Assembly: GCA_029204225.1 (NCBI GenBank)
Contig: CM055095.1
Location: 71,713,617-71,777,616 of the forward strand
DNA from: Diphasiastrum complanatum
Taxonomy: Eukaryota > Streptophyta > Lycopodiopsida > Lycopodiales > Lycopodiaceae
Reading direction: 5' to 3'
Length of the DNA stretch: 64,000 nucleotides
Shown here piece after piece: positions 46,741-58,336 of this stretch. The translations under genes were made by a program, and so were the position numbers. The notes beneath the pieces are model-generated. The model was not told the origin of the DNA, ran no database searches, and saw only the letters and a list, made by a program, of their open reading frames with translations. How positions within the stretch are numbered: position 1 is the stretch's first letter; each line of letters starts with the position of its first letter.

Positions 46741-47790
46741 CCAACAAGCTCATTTCCTCGGGATCTTAGATGTTTCATAATTCTCAACTGTCACCATAAC
46801 TTCATCCAAATAATCATCGAAATCCAACAAATTAGCAATCCCCAACAACGACGCCAAAAATAAGCATATGTCATACTATACTTATCACAAAAGTATAAAA
46901 ATGTAGTATAAAAGATTGTCGAATCCCAAAGGGACTGCCTATTGATGTGATTATAGATGATTTTGGTTCATTTATTGTTCTTTGTATTTTATCTGGTTGT
47001 CGACAGACATTCAGTAAGATTGGCGACCAGTATCACCAGTTAAAATGTGACTTTACATGTAGTAACCAAAGGATAGTTGATCTCGACAATTCTCATATCG
47101 ATCGTATTTTATTATTGGTAAAGAACATCTGACTTATCGGCCAGATCAAAATATTTAAATTGCTAATAAGATCTTTAATTTTATAGGTTGTTCACTTTTC
47201 ATTAAATTTAGGTATTAAAATTTAATTTAATAGCTTTTTTTGTTAGTAATATCACAATTTTTAATAAAATAAAATAAATTTTGATTCAAAAGTATGTGTT
47301 TTCTAAAAATTTTGAATATTGATAATTTCTAGAAAAAATCTAAATTCTTGGAAAAAACGAGTGTCTAGATCATTTCTCTTTTTGTTGTCACCTTGTTATG
47401 TTGAATAAGTCTATATGAATGTTCAAGTTGCTATTTGGTGAGTTTAGCTTATATTTGATTGATCATTATACATTCATGATATCAAATCATGATGTTTTTT
47501 TAAATGTTAAATTATATATAATTCATGTTCATATAATGATCATAATATTTGATGGAGCTTTTAGTCAACATTTTACAATATTATTACAACTTTATGTAAG
47601 ATAGATATCCCTTTGATATGAAATGCAAACTCATTAAACTTTTACTACAAATAATTAAGTTTACAAAAAGTATATAAGTATGTATAGAGAGACATACACA
47701 AGTGTCAAATTTAGCACTTGTCAAAAACTCCATCTCAATTTGCAGCTTGCATTGCACCAAAAATGTGTCACAATTAGATTCAAATGTAAT
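46741..47790 (-). mobile_element. Gypsy leader, primer site and probable 5' LTR
   Basis: On the minus strand TGGCGTCGTTGTTGGGGATT (about 46855-46836) matches the primer site typical of Athila/Tat-type Gypsy elements (TGGCGCCGTTG..GGGGA), with one CpG base changed. Sequence right of it (aagcatatgtcatac.., gtcgaatcccaaagggactg) should be the LTR. The far end is not defined; the region is AT-rich without genes. Confidence 0.55.
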
Positions 47791-47813
47791 ACACACACAC
47801 ACACACACACACA
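47791..47813. repeat. (AC)11 microsatellite
   Basis: A pure AC run, the only sizeable AC tract in the window. Confidence 0.95.
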
Positions 47814-48006
47814 TCATAGGTTGAGAATACATCCATATAGAAAACAAGTACATGCAGTGAGAAGTCAAAAACATATATTAGCATAACAATATGATAGAAA
47901 AATAAATAAAGGTCTTAGAAATTTAGCATTACTCATGTCTTGTCAATACGCAAGCATAAGTTGTTATCTAAGTTTCAAAAGAATCAAGATTCTCTTGGCT
48001 AGACTT

Positions 48007-48164
48007 TTTTTTTTTTGCAGACATAGTGGTCGTTATATACAACATGGCAATGCCATTTACGAAGCTAAGCTCCTTAGATGTCACTACACAGTGGTCGAGA
48101 TTCGAGCCTACACCTTTCCCGATGGCAATCAACAACTCTACCCATACACCCCACTGCGATGGAC
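48007..48164 (-). mobile_element. tRNA-derived SINE with poly(A) tail and 15-bp target duplication
   Basis: On the minus strand the unit begins at about 48164 and contains an A-box-like TCGCAGTGG (48159-48151) and a B box GGCTCGAATCT (48108-48098), the internal RNA polymerase III promoter of tRNA-type SINEs. It ends in a poly(A) run, seen as Ts at 48007-48016. The flanks are identical 15-mers, ctcttggctagactt, at 47992-48006 and 48165-48179. Length of about 158 bp suits plant SINEs. All parts of a LINE-mobilised short element are visible. Confidence 0.8.
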
Positions 48165-48179
48165 CTCTTGGCTAGACTT

Positions 48180-50126
48180 GATGATGACCAAAAAAACAAC
48201 CACCAACAAAAACAAATTTCAAACACAACCAAAAGAAACTAACTAACTAAAAGCAACTTAAATGACCTTACTTTGTAAACAGAGTTAACAAGAAACACCA
48301 AATTAATAACCTCCTAGAAACAAAAGCAAGTACATACAAGAAATGAAACAAAAGCAATTTCCTTTGGTTTTCAAATGTTATGATTGATCAACATGAACAT
48401 ACCAAAGCTACAAAACCAAAACTTAAAATGATCCTAACATTTTCAAAAGAATAAAATTATGAAATAACAAATGATCAAATTACTTAACAAATTTGCAAAA
48501 GCATATGATGCTACAAAGATTGTCAAACCCATGAAATAGTTCATTCAATACCACAAGTACCAACTTAAATGAATCTATGCCTAGACTCAAATTCATAAAA
48601 TTAAAAACAAGTTTTTGAGAAACAAAGGACTCTATTGGTACCTACCTACTTGCTAGAACAAAAAATCACCTAGAAAAATGTGCAATTCAACGGAGGAAGT
48701 GCAACCAAGAACAAATATCTTTAGTACATCTTTTCTTCTTAGAACCAAGCATCTTGAGTTTCTTTCGCCCACAAAACTCAAAATGCAAAGCATTTTTTAC
48801 ACTTCAAAGCTGTGCCAGGAGTTTCCTATTATGTGCCAACACAACTCAAAATACAAAACATTATTTACACTTCAAAGCTTTTCATCAAGTTGCCTTCTGG
48901 CCCCAAATCCTCCAATTATAATACCATGAGAATCATAAATATAAATAAAATGTACAAGATCAAATGCATCCTTAGATAAGTTTATCTAGATTCATTAACT
49001 AAAGCAAGCAAGGCTTAAAAGTATAAATTTTAACCAATTAAAAAGTTAGTTAACAGCAATTGATCTTGAGCCTTATAAGACCTTTATGAACTTTTATCTC
49101 AACATAGATAGACAAAGGAATGTTTGGGTGACAATGAAGGCTTATATAAAAACAACAAAACCCTTGTTGATGCTTGCATCATGCTGTCAAATGTAGGTCA
49201 GGATGCCATTTAACTCCCCCCATGTTATGGCTTGAGGCATTGATGCACCTCTTACACAAATGAATGCATTTTTGAAGTATAGATGTCAAGGGAATTCTTG
49301 GTGAAGGGGAACACTAGCTATAAGTTCCTTCCGAGAAATTATTTCAATAATAAATCACCTTATGCTTCCAAATGGAATTGACTAGTAAAATAGTACAATA
49401 GTGTTTGCCATGCAACAGGTAATAGTAAGGTATCAAGCTACCAAACAGACCAAATTTTAGTACAGAAACAAAAACACCATGAAAAGTACTTAGAATCTCC
49501 TGCCTGAAATGTCTCTTAAGTCATGCATAATTTGCAGCACAATTTGAAGAAACTTTTATAGGGTAAAAAATGGATGAAGGTTTTGCAAAGTTTACCAGAT
49601 ACGGTGTATATAATGGCTATGCACAGCTTACGGGGCGGTTTCATCAATAATCTAAAACACAATACATCCAGAAAATGTTTTCCTTGCCTTGAAAAAAACC
49701 TTGTAGATTTACATTTATCAGAATTGCTTACTACTCATATTGACTTAAAAGGTAGAACAGTGTACTGTATATATATTCCAAGGTCAAATTGTTCTTGATG
49801 TAGTTCAAAAAGAATCCTTCCTACAAAGTTTATCACCAGGATGGTGATAAAGGGCAAAATGTTCCTCACTTTCCATCCATTGTATGCCAGCAGTCCCTTA
49901 GCTTGAAATGGTCAAATCCTGGCTGTGAGCAGAGCAGGCAAAACTATGTTCCATCTTCACATGGCAACTGATTTCTGTTGATTTTTCTTAGGCAGCGTCA
50001 CTGCACATGATCAGCAGGGAATGCACTTAAAAGAAAGAAGAAGATTATCTCAGAGATGAACCTCCACTTAAACATGCCAACCGCAGAAAATTGAGTACGA
50101 ACTCCAAATCTCAGGAACTAATAAAC
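48180..50126. other. Gene-poor region, nothing recognised
   Basis: AT-rich sequence without convincing coding frames. A short duplicated stretch (cacttcaaagct..cca..acaactcaaaatacaaa) lies at 48780-48880. The last 300 bp are probably the 3' UTR and downstream flank of the F-box gene. Confidence 0.5.
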
Positions 50127-51296
50127 CTAGAAAGAATTCATCTCCAATAGATAGGTCCTCCGCCTTATTAAAAGATTTGCAGCAGTCTTGAAGGGTTCTT
50201 CGAAAGCCCCAGCAACAAACTCATCAGTCATTTTCCGAGGTAGATGCTCGCTGGGACTAATAGCAACAAGGGTTGCACCTCTCAATCCTATACCCCCAGG
50301 AAGCTCTAGATAAGGTGCATAGCGTAACTTCATGTTTAAAGCGGGTACTTGTGTTCTGCTTGCTGAGGATGAAGCCGCTAACGGTTTGTCTCTAAACTCT
50401 TGCAGCTGTTCTTTGTTCATGCACAGCATCCCCTGTCCATCCGCATCAGTAAGAATAAGACTCTCAAGAGTAGGGTGATCGGATATTATTTGTTGAAGAA
50501 GATAGTGTCTTGCAGATGCAGCAATCAACGAGCTGATAGTCCACACTACTCTTAGCTTTAAACCTCCATCAGTATAAAATGAGTCTGGGATGCTCCCGCT
50601 CTCGTCGTGCGAACAACCCTCAGATGCCTCCGATCCATCTGCTGCGTTGGTACACTCTGATGAGTGTTGTACACGTCTTGGCCTACAATCAGGTTTTGAC
50701 GCTTTCATCGACACGTCTTTTACAACAGAGGCCGCTCCAAGTATGACGCAGCTTTCCAATGTGCTGCCAAACTCAGCCTTCCATTTCAGAAGAACTCCTC
50801 CTTCCATACCTAGCTCACCACCAGGAAGCTCGATCCGCAAGTGTTGGAGCTCCTTGAAGTTTTTTAGAACCTCGCATGGGGAATGATGAGATACCTCTGC
50901 AAGAATAGATTTCTTGGGACCAAGAAATTGATGCAATGCCTGCAAAGGCTTCACTATGCTTCCAAAGACGAACCTCATTAAATGGCTCAACAGTCCTTTT
51001 CCTTTCAGATTCATGCTACTTTCTTCCCCAGATATCACACAATCAACTTTGACTAGAACATTATCCACCTGCAAAACAAGTTCACGGAACCTCCTCGAAA
51101 CAGCACAACACCTTCCAAGCGCCTTGATGTCAGCCAGTCCGTTGAATATCAGCAACAAAATCGGATCAGGAAGATTTTCAAAGTGGTCGCTGATAGCCAT
51201 TGATGTTGCACAAGCTAGCCTGGGACAAGTTCTGCTCTTCTCGGAAAAAGGATCCGAGTTAGCAATCATTCTTACGGCCACCTCTGTCACCTTCAA
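50127..51296 (-). CDS. F-box protein of the AUF1/AUF2 type
   Basis: An intronless frame of 389 residues. The F-box lies at about residues 39-75 (FENLPDPILLLIFNGLADIK, then ALGRCCAVSRRFRELV) and would bind SKP1 to form an SCF ubiquitin ligase. The body has family hallmarks of Arabidopsis AUF1/AUF2: LKWKAEFGSTLESCVILGA (near 180), the WTISSLIAASARHYLLQQII segment, GIGLRGATLVAISPSE, and the C-terminus RRRTYLLEMNSF. AUF proteins modulate auxin, ethylene and cytokinin responses in roots. A start at residue 33 (MAISDHFENLPDP) is closer to the usual family N-terminus, and the first 32 residues could be leader. There are no frame breaks. A Ser/Glu-rich insert (about 205-240) explains the extra length. 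Confidence 0.85.
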   Translation of the reverse strand: MKVTEVAVRMIANSDPFSEKSRTCPRLACATSMAISDHFENLPDPILLLIFNGLADIKALGRCCAVSRRFRELVLQVDNVLVKVDCVISGEESSMNLKGKGLLSHLMRFVFGSIVKPLQALHQFLGPKKSILAEVSHHSPCEVLKNFKELQHLRIELPGGELGMEGGVLLKWKAEFGSTLESCVILGAASVVKDVSMKASKPDCRPRRVQHSSECTNAADGSEASEGCSHDESGSIPDSFYTDGGLKLRVVWTISSLIAASARHYLLQQIISDHPTLESLILTDADGQGMLCMNKEQLQEFRDKPLAASSSASRTQVPALNMKLRYAPYLELPGGIGLRGATLVAISPSEHLPRKMTDEFVAGAFEEPFKTAANLLIRRRTYLLEMNSF

Positions 51297-51305
51297 TCAG
51301 ACTCT

Positions 51306-51560
51306 CTACGAATGTTCGATCAACAACTGATGTTTACCAGACTGCTGCAAACTTGTGCAAAAATTATTGGAAGAACGCTTAAGACATGTATGCATAAAGG
51401 CGATGGAATTGCAAATACTATCAAATAAAAAACTATCGACCATTCTCCGTTGTCTTGCCTCCCCCGTTTCTTTATAAGTAGCTTTCTTCAGGTGCATATT
51501 ACAGCCACATAGGACCATCAGAATGCGCCTGCTTTCGTCTTCATCAAAGAATCGACACAA
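51306..51560 (-). CDS. Possible upstream ORF in the F-box gene leader (84 codons)
   Basis: An open minus-strand frame starts MCRFFDEDESRRIL and stops 9 bp before the F-box ATG at 51296. It has no known domain. If it lies on the same transcript it could limit translation of the F-box protein. It could equally be chance, and I see no independent proof of coding. Confidence 0.25.
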   Translation of the reverse strand: MCRFFDEDESRRILMVLCGCNMHLKKATYKETGEARQRRMVDSFLFDSICNSIAFMHTCLKRSSNNFCTSLQQSGKHQLLIEHS

Positions 51561-52085
51561 AGCTTAAGGAACTCCACAAATTTTGACAATATAAAAAAAA
51601 GGATTCTCGGCGCTTGCCAGCCAAAGATGAAGGTAGATCTTTCACATGTTATACGCTTCTTCGTACATTCAAACATCCAAACGCCCTAAGCTAAGCCTCT
51701 TAACTCGTACTGAAAGCTTTAATTTCTACCACTCAACGAAATCACACGGAACATAACACAAACGATTTTATGCTTTGACCAAGCAAAGCATTTGGTCTCG
51801 GTCGTAACGCAGGCCTATCTAGAATCTAGCCTCATCTACGCTGCAAGATTCCGCCTCGAGTGACGAATCTCACAAGAAAGCCGAGAAAGTTAGAAACAGC
51901 AACGCCTCTGCTCGTCGTTTCTGGAACTCATATCTTCCGTCACCACAGCAACGACAACCTCAAAGCGCACCTTCATATTTCTCTGGGCGGCAATTTTTTC
52001 CACAACCGCATTCTTCACCACAAATCTTTGACCATCCTTCCCGGCTCCCTTCTTTTCACGTCACCCTACCACCCCTCCATCACTA
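51561..52085. other. Upstream region of the F-box gene
   Basis: No coding evidence. This is probably the promoter of the minus-strand F-box gene. I saw no clear TATA box, and a precise start site cannot be placed. Confidence 0.35.
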
Positions 52086-52326
52086 AATCCAAAGATCACC
52101 CTCCATTATTACTATCCAGAAACAAAAGTACATGCGCAATATCCACACAACCCACCATTCTCTATATCTAAAGATCATCGTCCACCTTCACTATTATCCA
52201 GAAACAAAGTATATCCGCCATATTCACACAACCCACAACTCTACATCCAAAGATCATGATCTACCTTCCCAACCCTCTTCACTACCATCCAGAAACAAAG
52301 TACATCAGCAATTTCCACACAAGCAG
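52086..52326. repeat. Three tandem units of about 78-85 bp upstream of the F-box gene
   Basis: Each unit carries atccaaagatca, then tatccagaaacaaagtacat, then ccacacaaccca in the same order. The units start near 52086, 52166 and 52240. The repeat lies about 0.8-1.0 kb upstream of the F-box start, in its likely distal promoter. Confidence 0.8.
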
Positions 52327-52693
52327 CTGTAAAGTTCCTAAAGCTTCATCCTCTTTGATTTTTCTCCAGTTATAGGAGCGTAGGCTAGCTATGGCGATCG
52401 CTCGCCCGACAGCATAGGATCGCGAATATCGCAGCTGCTGCTTGCCGCTTCTTCTCTTTTGTTTTGTTTAGTGTAGAGAAGGAAAAACAAACGGCTTTGA
52501 AAACATGAAGCCATGATTCCTCTTCCTCTTTCAAACTTGAAAGAATTCCAAGAACAAAAAACAAAAACACATGTATTATAATTAAAATAAAACTTCACTA
52601 TCCCTAACTCACGGGTGCCTTGCCATCCTATGAAGGCACCTCAACCCCCCATCACATTGTGCACTTTGACAACCCACATGTCATCTATGTATT

Positions 52694-52791
52694 ATGGAAG
52701 GAGCCGGGCACAGGCCGGCCTGGAGGGTCCGAGCTTAAATTTTTTTGAAAAGCCGAACTGGGCAGAATGGCCTGTGCCCGACTCCTTCCAT
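52694..52791. repeat. 23-bp inverted repeat with 52-bp loop
   Basis: The left arm 52694-52716 (atggaaggagccgggcac..) and right arm 52769-52791 pair at 22 of 23 positions. The loop contains an additional ggcc extension and a T-rich run. It could be a small foldback or a hairpin RNA. It lies about 100 bp left of the full-length Copia insertion. Confidence 0.8.
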
Positions 52792-52886
52792 TGCGTAATG
52801 GAGTCTTTGACTTTTTCACATGCCATTTACAAAGCATAATCAGCACTGTGGTTTTTTGGACCAATGAGAAACTGCCACGTGGCAGT

Positions 52887-53568
52887 TGTTAAAAATTCAC
52901 AATTCTAGCTTGACTAGTTTTGGTCATATGACTTGTAAATAGTTAGATGGTCATGATGTGGCTTGTCACACGTGCCAAATAGCATAGGATTCCATTCATA
53001 AGGATGTTCTCAAGTAGACCTAAGTGTTAGAACCTTTGGAATGAGTCCAAATTATGCTTAGATACAAGGGAGAAAAAATAGGAGCTATTTTTGGTAATTT
53101 TTGCATTGTTGAGGGATCTCCAAGATTCCAACCCTAACTTGGTAGGGATGAAAGATCCACCAAAATTAGCATTAGGGATAGGTTTAGGGCTACTCATACC
53201 TGCCCAAAACCGTGATGGATCATGTATATATAGGTGATGATATCTCACCAAAATCAATCAAGCAATTTCATGATTTTTCTCTCATAATGGTGCAATTGCT
53301 CTCTATGTTCATAATTTTTTGAGTACTTGTGATTACTAATGATTATAGGATTGAATGTAGGTCTGGTGTACAGTACTCAGACTGTGGGAGGCCGTACTTT
53401 CACACGTGTGAAGCCTTCTTCAAGGATTTGGGCCATTTAGTGAGGTTCAAGCATAGATTTTTGATGGATTTTGATGGTTCAACTTGTGCTAATCTTATGA
53501 AATCATAATCTATTGTTTCCCTCATCATTTCAAGTGTTTTAGGATCCTTATTTGCTGTAATTTTTACA
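52887..53568 (+). repeat. 5' LTR of the full-length Copia
   Basis: 682 bp, starting TGTTAAAAATTC and ending TTTTTACA. It contains a TATA-like gtatatatag at about 53224-53233, a likely promoter of the element. Confidence 0.95.
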
Positions 53569-53570
53569 GC

Positions 53571-53582
53571 GGTATCAGAGCC
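53571..53582 (+). other. Primer binding site of the full-length Copia
   Basis: GGTATCAGAGCC begins two bases after the LTR end, matching initiator tRNA-Met as in most plant Copia elements. Confidence 0.9.
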
Positions 53583-54380
53583 TAAAGGCTGAAATGAGCT
53601 AAATCCTTGGTTTTCATTCAATTTGATCACAATTTTTGATCTAAATCTTGTGTAGATTGGATCTTAGCATCTAGTATTGATTCTAGAACTCAAAGTGAGT
53701 CAAATACATTGGAGATTGGTGTTGTGTGACTTCATTTGCAGGTGTTTAGGTGTCTAAAACCAGAGGCAAAGTTGAATTCAATTCACATTTCCAAGATAGC
53801 AAGTTTTGCATGCTCCAAACATTGATTTCTAAGCGAGTTTTGGAGGTGATTTCATAGAGGAGGCTTTCTAGCATTCAAGGAGAGGGAAGATCAGAGTTTT
53901 GGGGACTCTTCAAGGCTGTTCTAAGGTGTAGTAGGCACCTCCTAAAGTGATTTAGGTTCAGTCCAACCATTGCTTGACTTATGCACCAAATTAGATCAAT
54001 TTTTCATCAATTTTGATCATTTTTTGGTTGTGATTGGATAATAGATTGTGTTGCATCCTCATTAAGTTCCATTTAGATCTTTTACAAGTGATTTTGGAAG
54101 TATATTAGGTTGCTGAAATTCACTCTTGATCAGATCATTTGGAAGCTTTAATGTTCTTTATAGAAAGAGGGGCAATTCTACTAGTATTGTCTACTTCAAT
54201 CAAGCAAGTGCATTGTTTCTAGTATTCTATGATTTGATTTTGCTAGAGATCATTCTTAGATCTTTATAGGAAGTCTATTACTGATCTTTTCAGGTCCCTA
54301 AGAAGTGGGATAAGGTAGACCTTCAATCAAATCAATACAAGTAACCTTCATTTGTGTCAAGTCCTTGATTAGGAGACTAG
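53583..54380 (+). other. Untranslated leader of the full-length Copia
   Basis: About 800 bp without an open frame between the primer site and the gag ATG. It should hold the packaging and dimerisation signals, but no motif can be named. Confidence 0.6.
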
Positions 54381-57300
54381 ATGGCATCTATAAATGCATA
54401 TCCTTTGGATACTAATGAAAGGCTCAACAAAACTAACTATTCCATATGAAAAGTTAGAATGGAATCCATCATGATCATGCAAGATCTGATGGAAATTGTA
54501 AATGGTAAGGAGGGTGAACCTATTCATCCTCAAGAAAAAGCCAAATACATCAAGAGGTGCAATGTTGCACTACATTGCATAAAAATGAATGTTGCAAATG
54601 AACTCTTAAGAGAGGTAGGAGATTGCACTTAAGCTCAAGATGCTTGGGAGACTTTGCAAAAGGCCTATGAATCCAAGAACCAAACTAGAATGTTAGCTTT
54701 GAAGAATCAAATCTATAGAAGCTATCAAAAGAAAGGAGAGAGTACACATACTTTTGTCCTAAGAGTAAAGGAATTGAACAAAGAGCTAGCCTTTATAGGT
54801 GACCCTATCAAGGATGAAGAGCTTGTTCAACTCATATTGAATGGACTAAGCTTTGAATTTGACAATTTGGTTCAGGGATATGCAATTATGGGTAAGCTAC
54901 CCATACTTGAAGAACTCCAAGGCACACTCATGGCCGAGGAATCAAGAAGGAGCCAAATGCAAGAGAGGATGGATAGGCTTTCCATCCAAGGTGGAGATGA
55001 CCAAGCTCTCTTCACCAAAGGCAAAGGCAAGTCCAAAGGCAAAGGATCAACATTCAAGAAGTCTACAAAGCTTGAGGATCAAGAAGGACCCTCAAAGGCA
55101 TCTCCATCAACCACCAAAGTCAAGAAGGACAAATCAAAGGTGAAGTGCTACTATTGTAGCAAGATGGGGCATTATGCCTCGGAATGCTTCAAGAGGAAGC
55201 AAGATCAAAGCCAAGCCAACATGAGCAAAGAGGAGGAGGAGGAGAGTTCACATGAGGACTCTCTCATGATGTCCATATTTTCTTCAACAAGCTTCAAAGG
55301 AGAAGATCCTTGGTGGATTGACTCGGGTGCTAGTTCACACATGACTAGTAAAAGGGAGTTTTTCTCTTCTCTCTTATCTTATGATGGACCTATAAAGTCT
55401 ATCTATACAACAAATGATGAAGCTTGTAAGATTGAAGGAGTTGGTAGCATTCCCCTTTGCTTAGGATCTTCCTAAAAGATCAACATAGCATGTGTTTTGT
55501 ACATTCCTACGATAACAAAGAATCTACTAAGTGTTGGCCAAATGGTAGACAATGGTTTCAATGTTGACTTTGCTTCAAATGAATGTTTCATCAAGAAGAA
55601 GGGTAAGATAGTGGCTAAGGGCACTAGACTTGGCAAACTTTATAATTTGGATGCATTTGTGGATACTAATGTTGTCATGTTGGCCGAGAAGAGCAAGATA
55701 TCTACCTTTACTTTATGGCACAAAAGACTTGGACATGTCAACTCGGGTTCCATGGAGGCTATGATCAAGGAGGAGTACGCAGAAGACAAGGTTTGTGAAG
55801 CTTGTGCCTTATCCAAGGCACATAAGAAGGTGTTTCCTAACTCCATCACAAAGTCATCTCATCCTCTTGAACTCATACACTCGGATATGCACATTGCTAG
55901 CACCAAATCTAATGGAAGTTCATCCATGTTTTTAACCTTCATTGATGACTACTCAAGATATTGTTGGGTGTTCTTACTTTCCTTCAAGTCTCAAGTATTT
56001 GATACTTTTGTAAAATTCAAGTTGTTTGTGGAAAAGCATCATAATCATAGCATCAAGATTCTTAGAAGTGACAATGGTGGAGAATTCATCTCCAATGAGT
56101 TCAAGGCCTTTTGTGAGGAGGAAGGGATCAAGAAAGAGACTTCTTGTCCTTACACTCCTCAACAAAATGGAGTTGCTGAAAGAAGGAATAGAACATTATG
56201 TGAATGCTCTAAGGCTTTAAGATTAGATGCTTGTTTGCCCAAATCCTTTTGGGGTGAGTCTCTTGTATGTGCAAACTACTTGATGAATAGGGTGTCTTGC
56301 AAAGCAATTGAAGGCAAAACTCCTTATGAGATGTTGTATGGAAAGAAACCCAATCTTAATCACTTGAAAGTTTTTGGGTGTATATGTTATGTGCATGTGC
56401 CATTGGAAACAAGAACCAAGGAGGATCCATCTTCCACAAGAGGGATCATGCTTGGATATGCAAGCTCAAGCAAGGGCTACAAAGTCTATCTCCCATCCTT
56501 GAACAAATTTGTTTTTTCAAGGGATGTCACCTTTGATGAACATCATATGCATATGCTTGAAGAAGGCTCAAGTGCTCCAACAATCAAGAAGAAGATGGCC
56601 GAGGAGCAAGATCTTGGTTTTAAGGAGGAGCTCATGGAGGAGCAAGCACCAAACCCACCTATCACACCAAGGAGATCTTCAAGGGCAAAAGTGGAGCCAT
56701 CAAGGCTCACATATCAAGGCAAAGGACAGCAAGTTGAGGTTATCTCATCCACTTCTTATGCTTTATCTAGTTTTGAAGAACCATCTAATGTTGAAGATGC
56801 ATTGAACTCCAAAGAATGGTATAAAGCTATGTTGGATGAGTATGATGCCTTGATTGAGAATGAAACTTGGTTGCTTGTTGAGAGACCTCAAAGGAATGTA
56901 ATAGGATGCAAGTGGGTCTTCAAGCTTAAGTTGAATGCAAATGGGAGTGTTAACAAACATAAAGCAAGATTAGTTGCAAAAGGTTATGCTCAAGAGAGAG
57001 GGATAGACTATGAGGAAACTTTTGCACCCGTGGCCAAGATGGTCACAATAAGGCTAATCATTGCACTTGCATCACATTTTGGATGGATTCTATGTCAAAT
57101 GGATGTCTCTAATGCTTTCTTGAATGGTTTTTTGGAAGAGGATATCTATATGGAGCAGCCACAAGGGTTCATCAAGCATGGAATGGAGAACAAAGTATGC
57201 CATCTCCAAAGAAGCATCTATGGCTTGAAGCAAGCCTCGAGATCTTGGAATTCAAGACTAAATTGCTATCTTATTTCATTTTCTTTTGTTCAAAGTGAAT

Positions 57301-58322
57301 ATGATCCCACTCTTTACATTAAGTTTGATGATGTTGGTATTGTACTTTTACTCATTTATGTAGATGACATCATCATTAGTGGAAATAGTGTTGATGGTAT
57401 TGAAAAAATCAAGGTAGATCTATCCTTAGAGTTCAAGATGGTAGATCTAGGGTGTCTTCACTTCATCTTAGGCATAGAAGTACTTAGAGGGTCTGATTTT
57501 ATCTTTATAAGTCAAGTAAACTATGCTCAAAGTCTTTTGAAGAAGTTTAAGATGGAAGTATGCAAAAGTGTTGACACACCAATGGAGCAAGATGTAAAAG
57601 TGCCAAATGAAGATGATGAAAGATCCTTCATGGACATCACTTTGTTTAGGAAACTTATAGGTTCCTTAATGTGGATCACTATAACTAGACCAGATCTTAG
57701 CTTTAGTGTATGTAGGTTGATCCAATCCATGCAAAAGCCATTGAATATCCATTGGAAAAAGGCTAAGAGGATTCTAAGATACATCTCGGGTACATTGGAT
57801 TTTGGGATTCTATATAGAGGAGATGTGATTAACCTTCGTACATTTAGTGATTCAGATTTTGCAGGGGACAAGAGGGATAGGAAATCCACAAGTGCCTATT
57901 CAACTTTCATAGGAGAAGGTGTGGTTTCATGGCTTTCAAAAAAGCAAGCAACTATATCTCTATCTTCAACCGAGGCTGAGTACAAAGCTTTGACGACCAC
58001 TACAAAGGAGGTACTTTGGATCAAGAGATTATTGGTGGAACTAAAGATCATGGATTCAGAGGAGGCACCAATCATCTACAATGACAATATATCAGCCCAA
58101 CACCTTGCATCTAACCCAATCTTCCATGCAAGATCTAAGCACATTGAGATATGCCATCACTTTGTGAGAGAAATGGTGCAAGCCAAGGAGATTGCTTTGG
58201 AGCATGTTCCAAGCAATGAATGTGTAGCTGATCTACTTACTAAACCACTTCAAAAGACACCTTTTATGAAGTTTAGATCATCACTTGGAGTGATTAGTAA
58301 AGCAATGATTGAACCAAGCTAG
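54381..58322 (+). pseudogene. Copia gag-pol polyprotein frame with three internal stop codons
   Basis: A single frame of 1314 codons from ATG 54381 to TAG 58322, broken only by TGA 54447-54449, TAA 54630-54632 and TAA 55473-55475. Domains by codon number: gag (UBN2 type) 1-250, CCHC knuckle CYYCSKMGHYASEC from 256, protease IDSGAS near 314, GAG-pre-integrase LWHKRLGH near 446, integrase with D522 (IDDYSR) and the NGVAERRNRT block, RT with QMDVSNAFLN and YVDD at 993-996, RNase H with SSTEAEYKA near 1196. There are no frameshifts. The third stop separates gag-protease from the 941-residue pol part. The family normally makes one polyprotein, so these stops should disable the copy unless it is complemented in trans. 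Confidence 0.93.
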
Positions 58323-58336
58323 ATAGTGAGGAGGAG

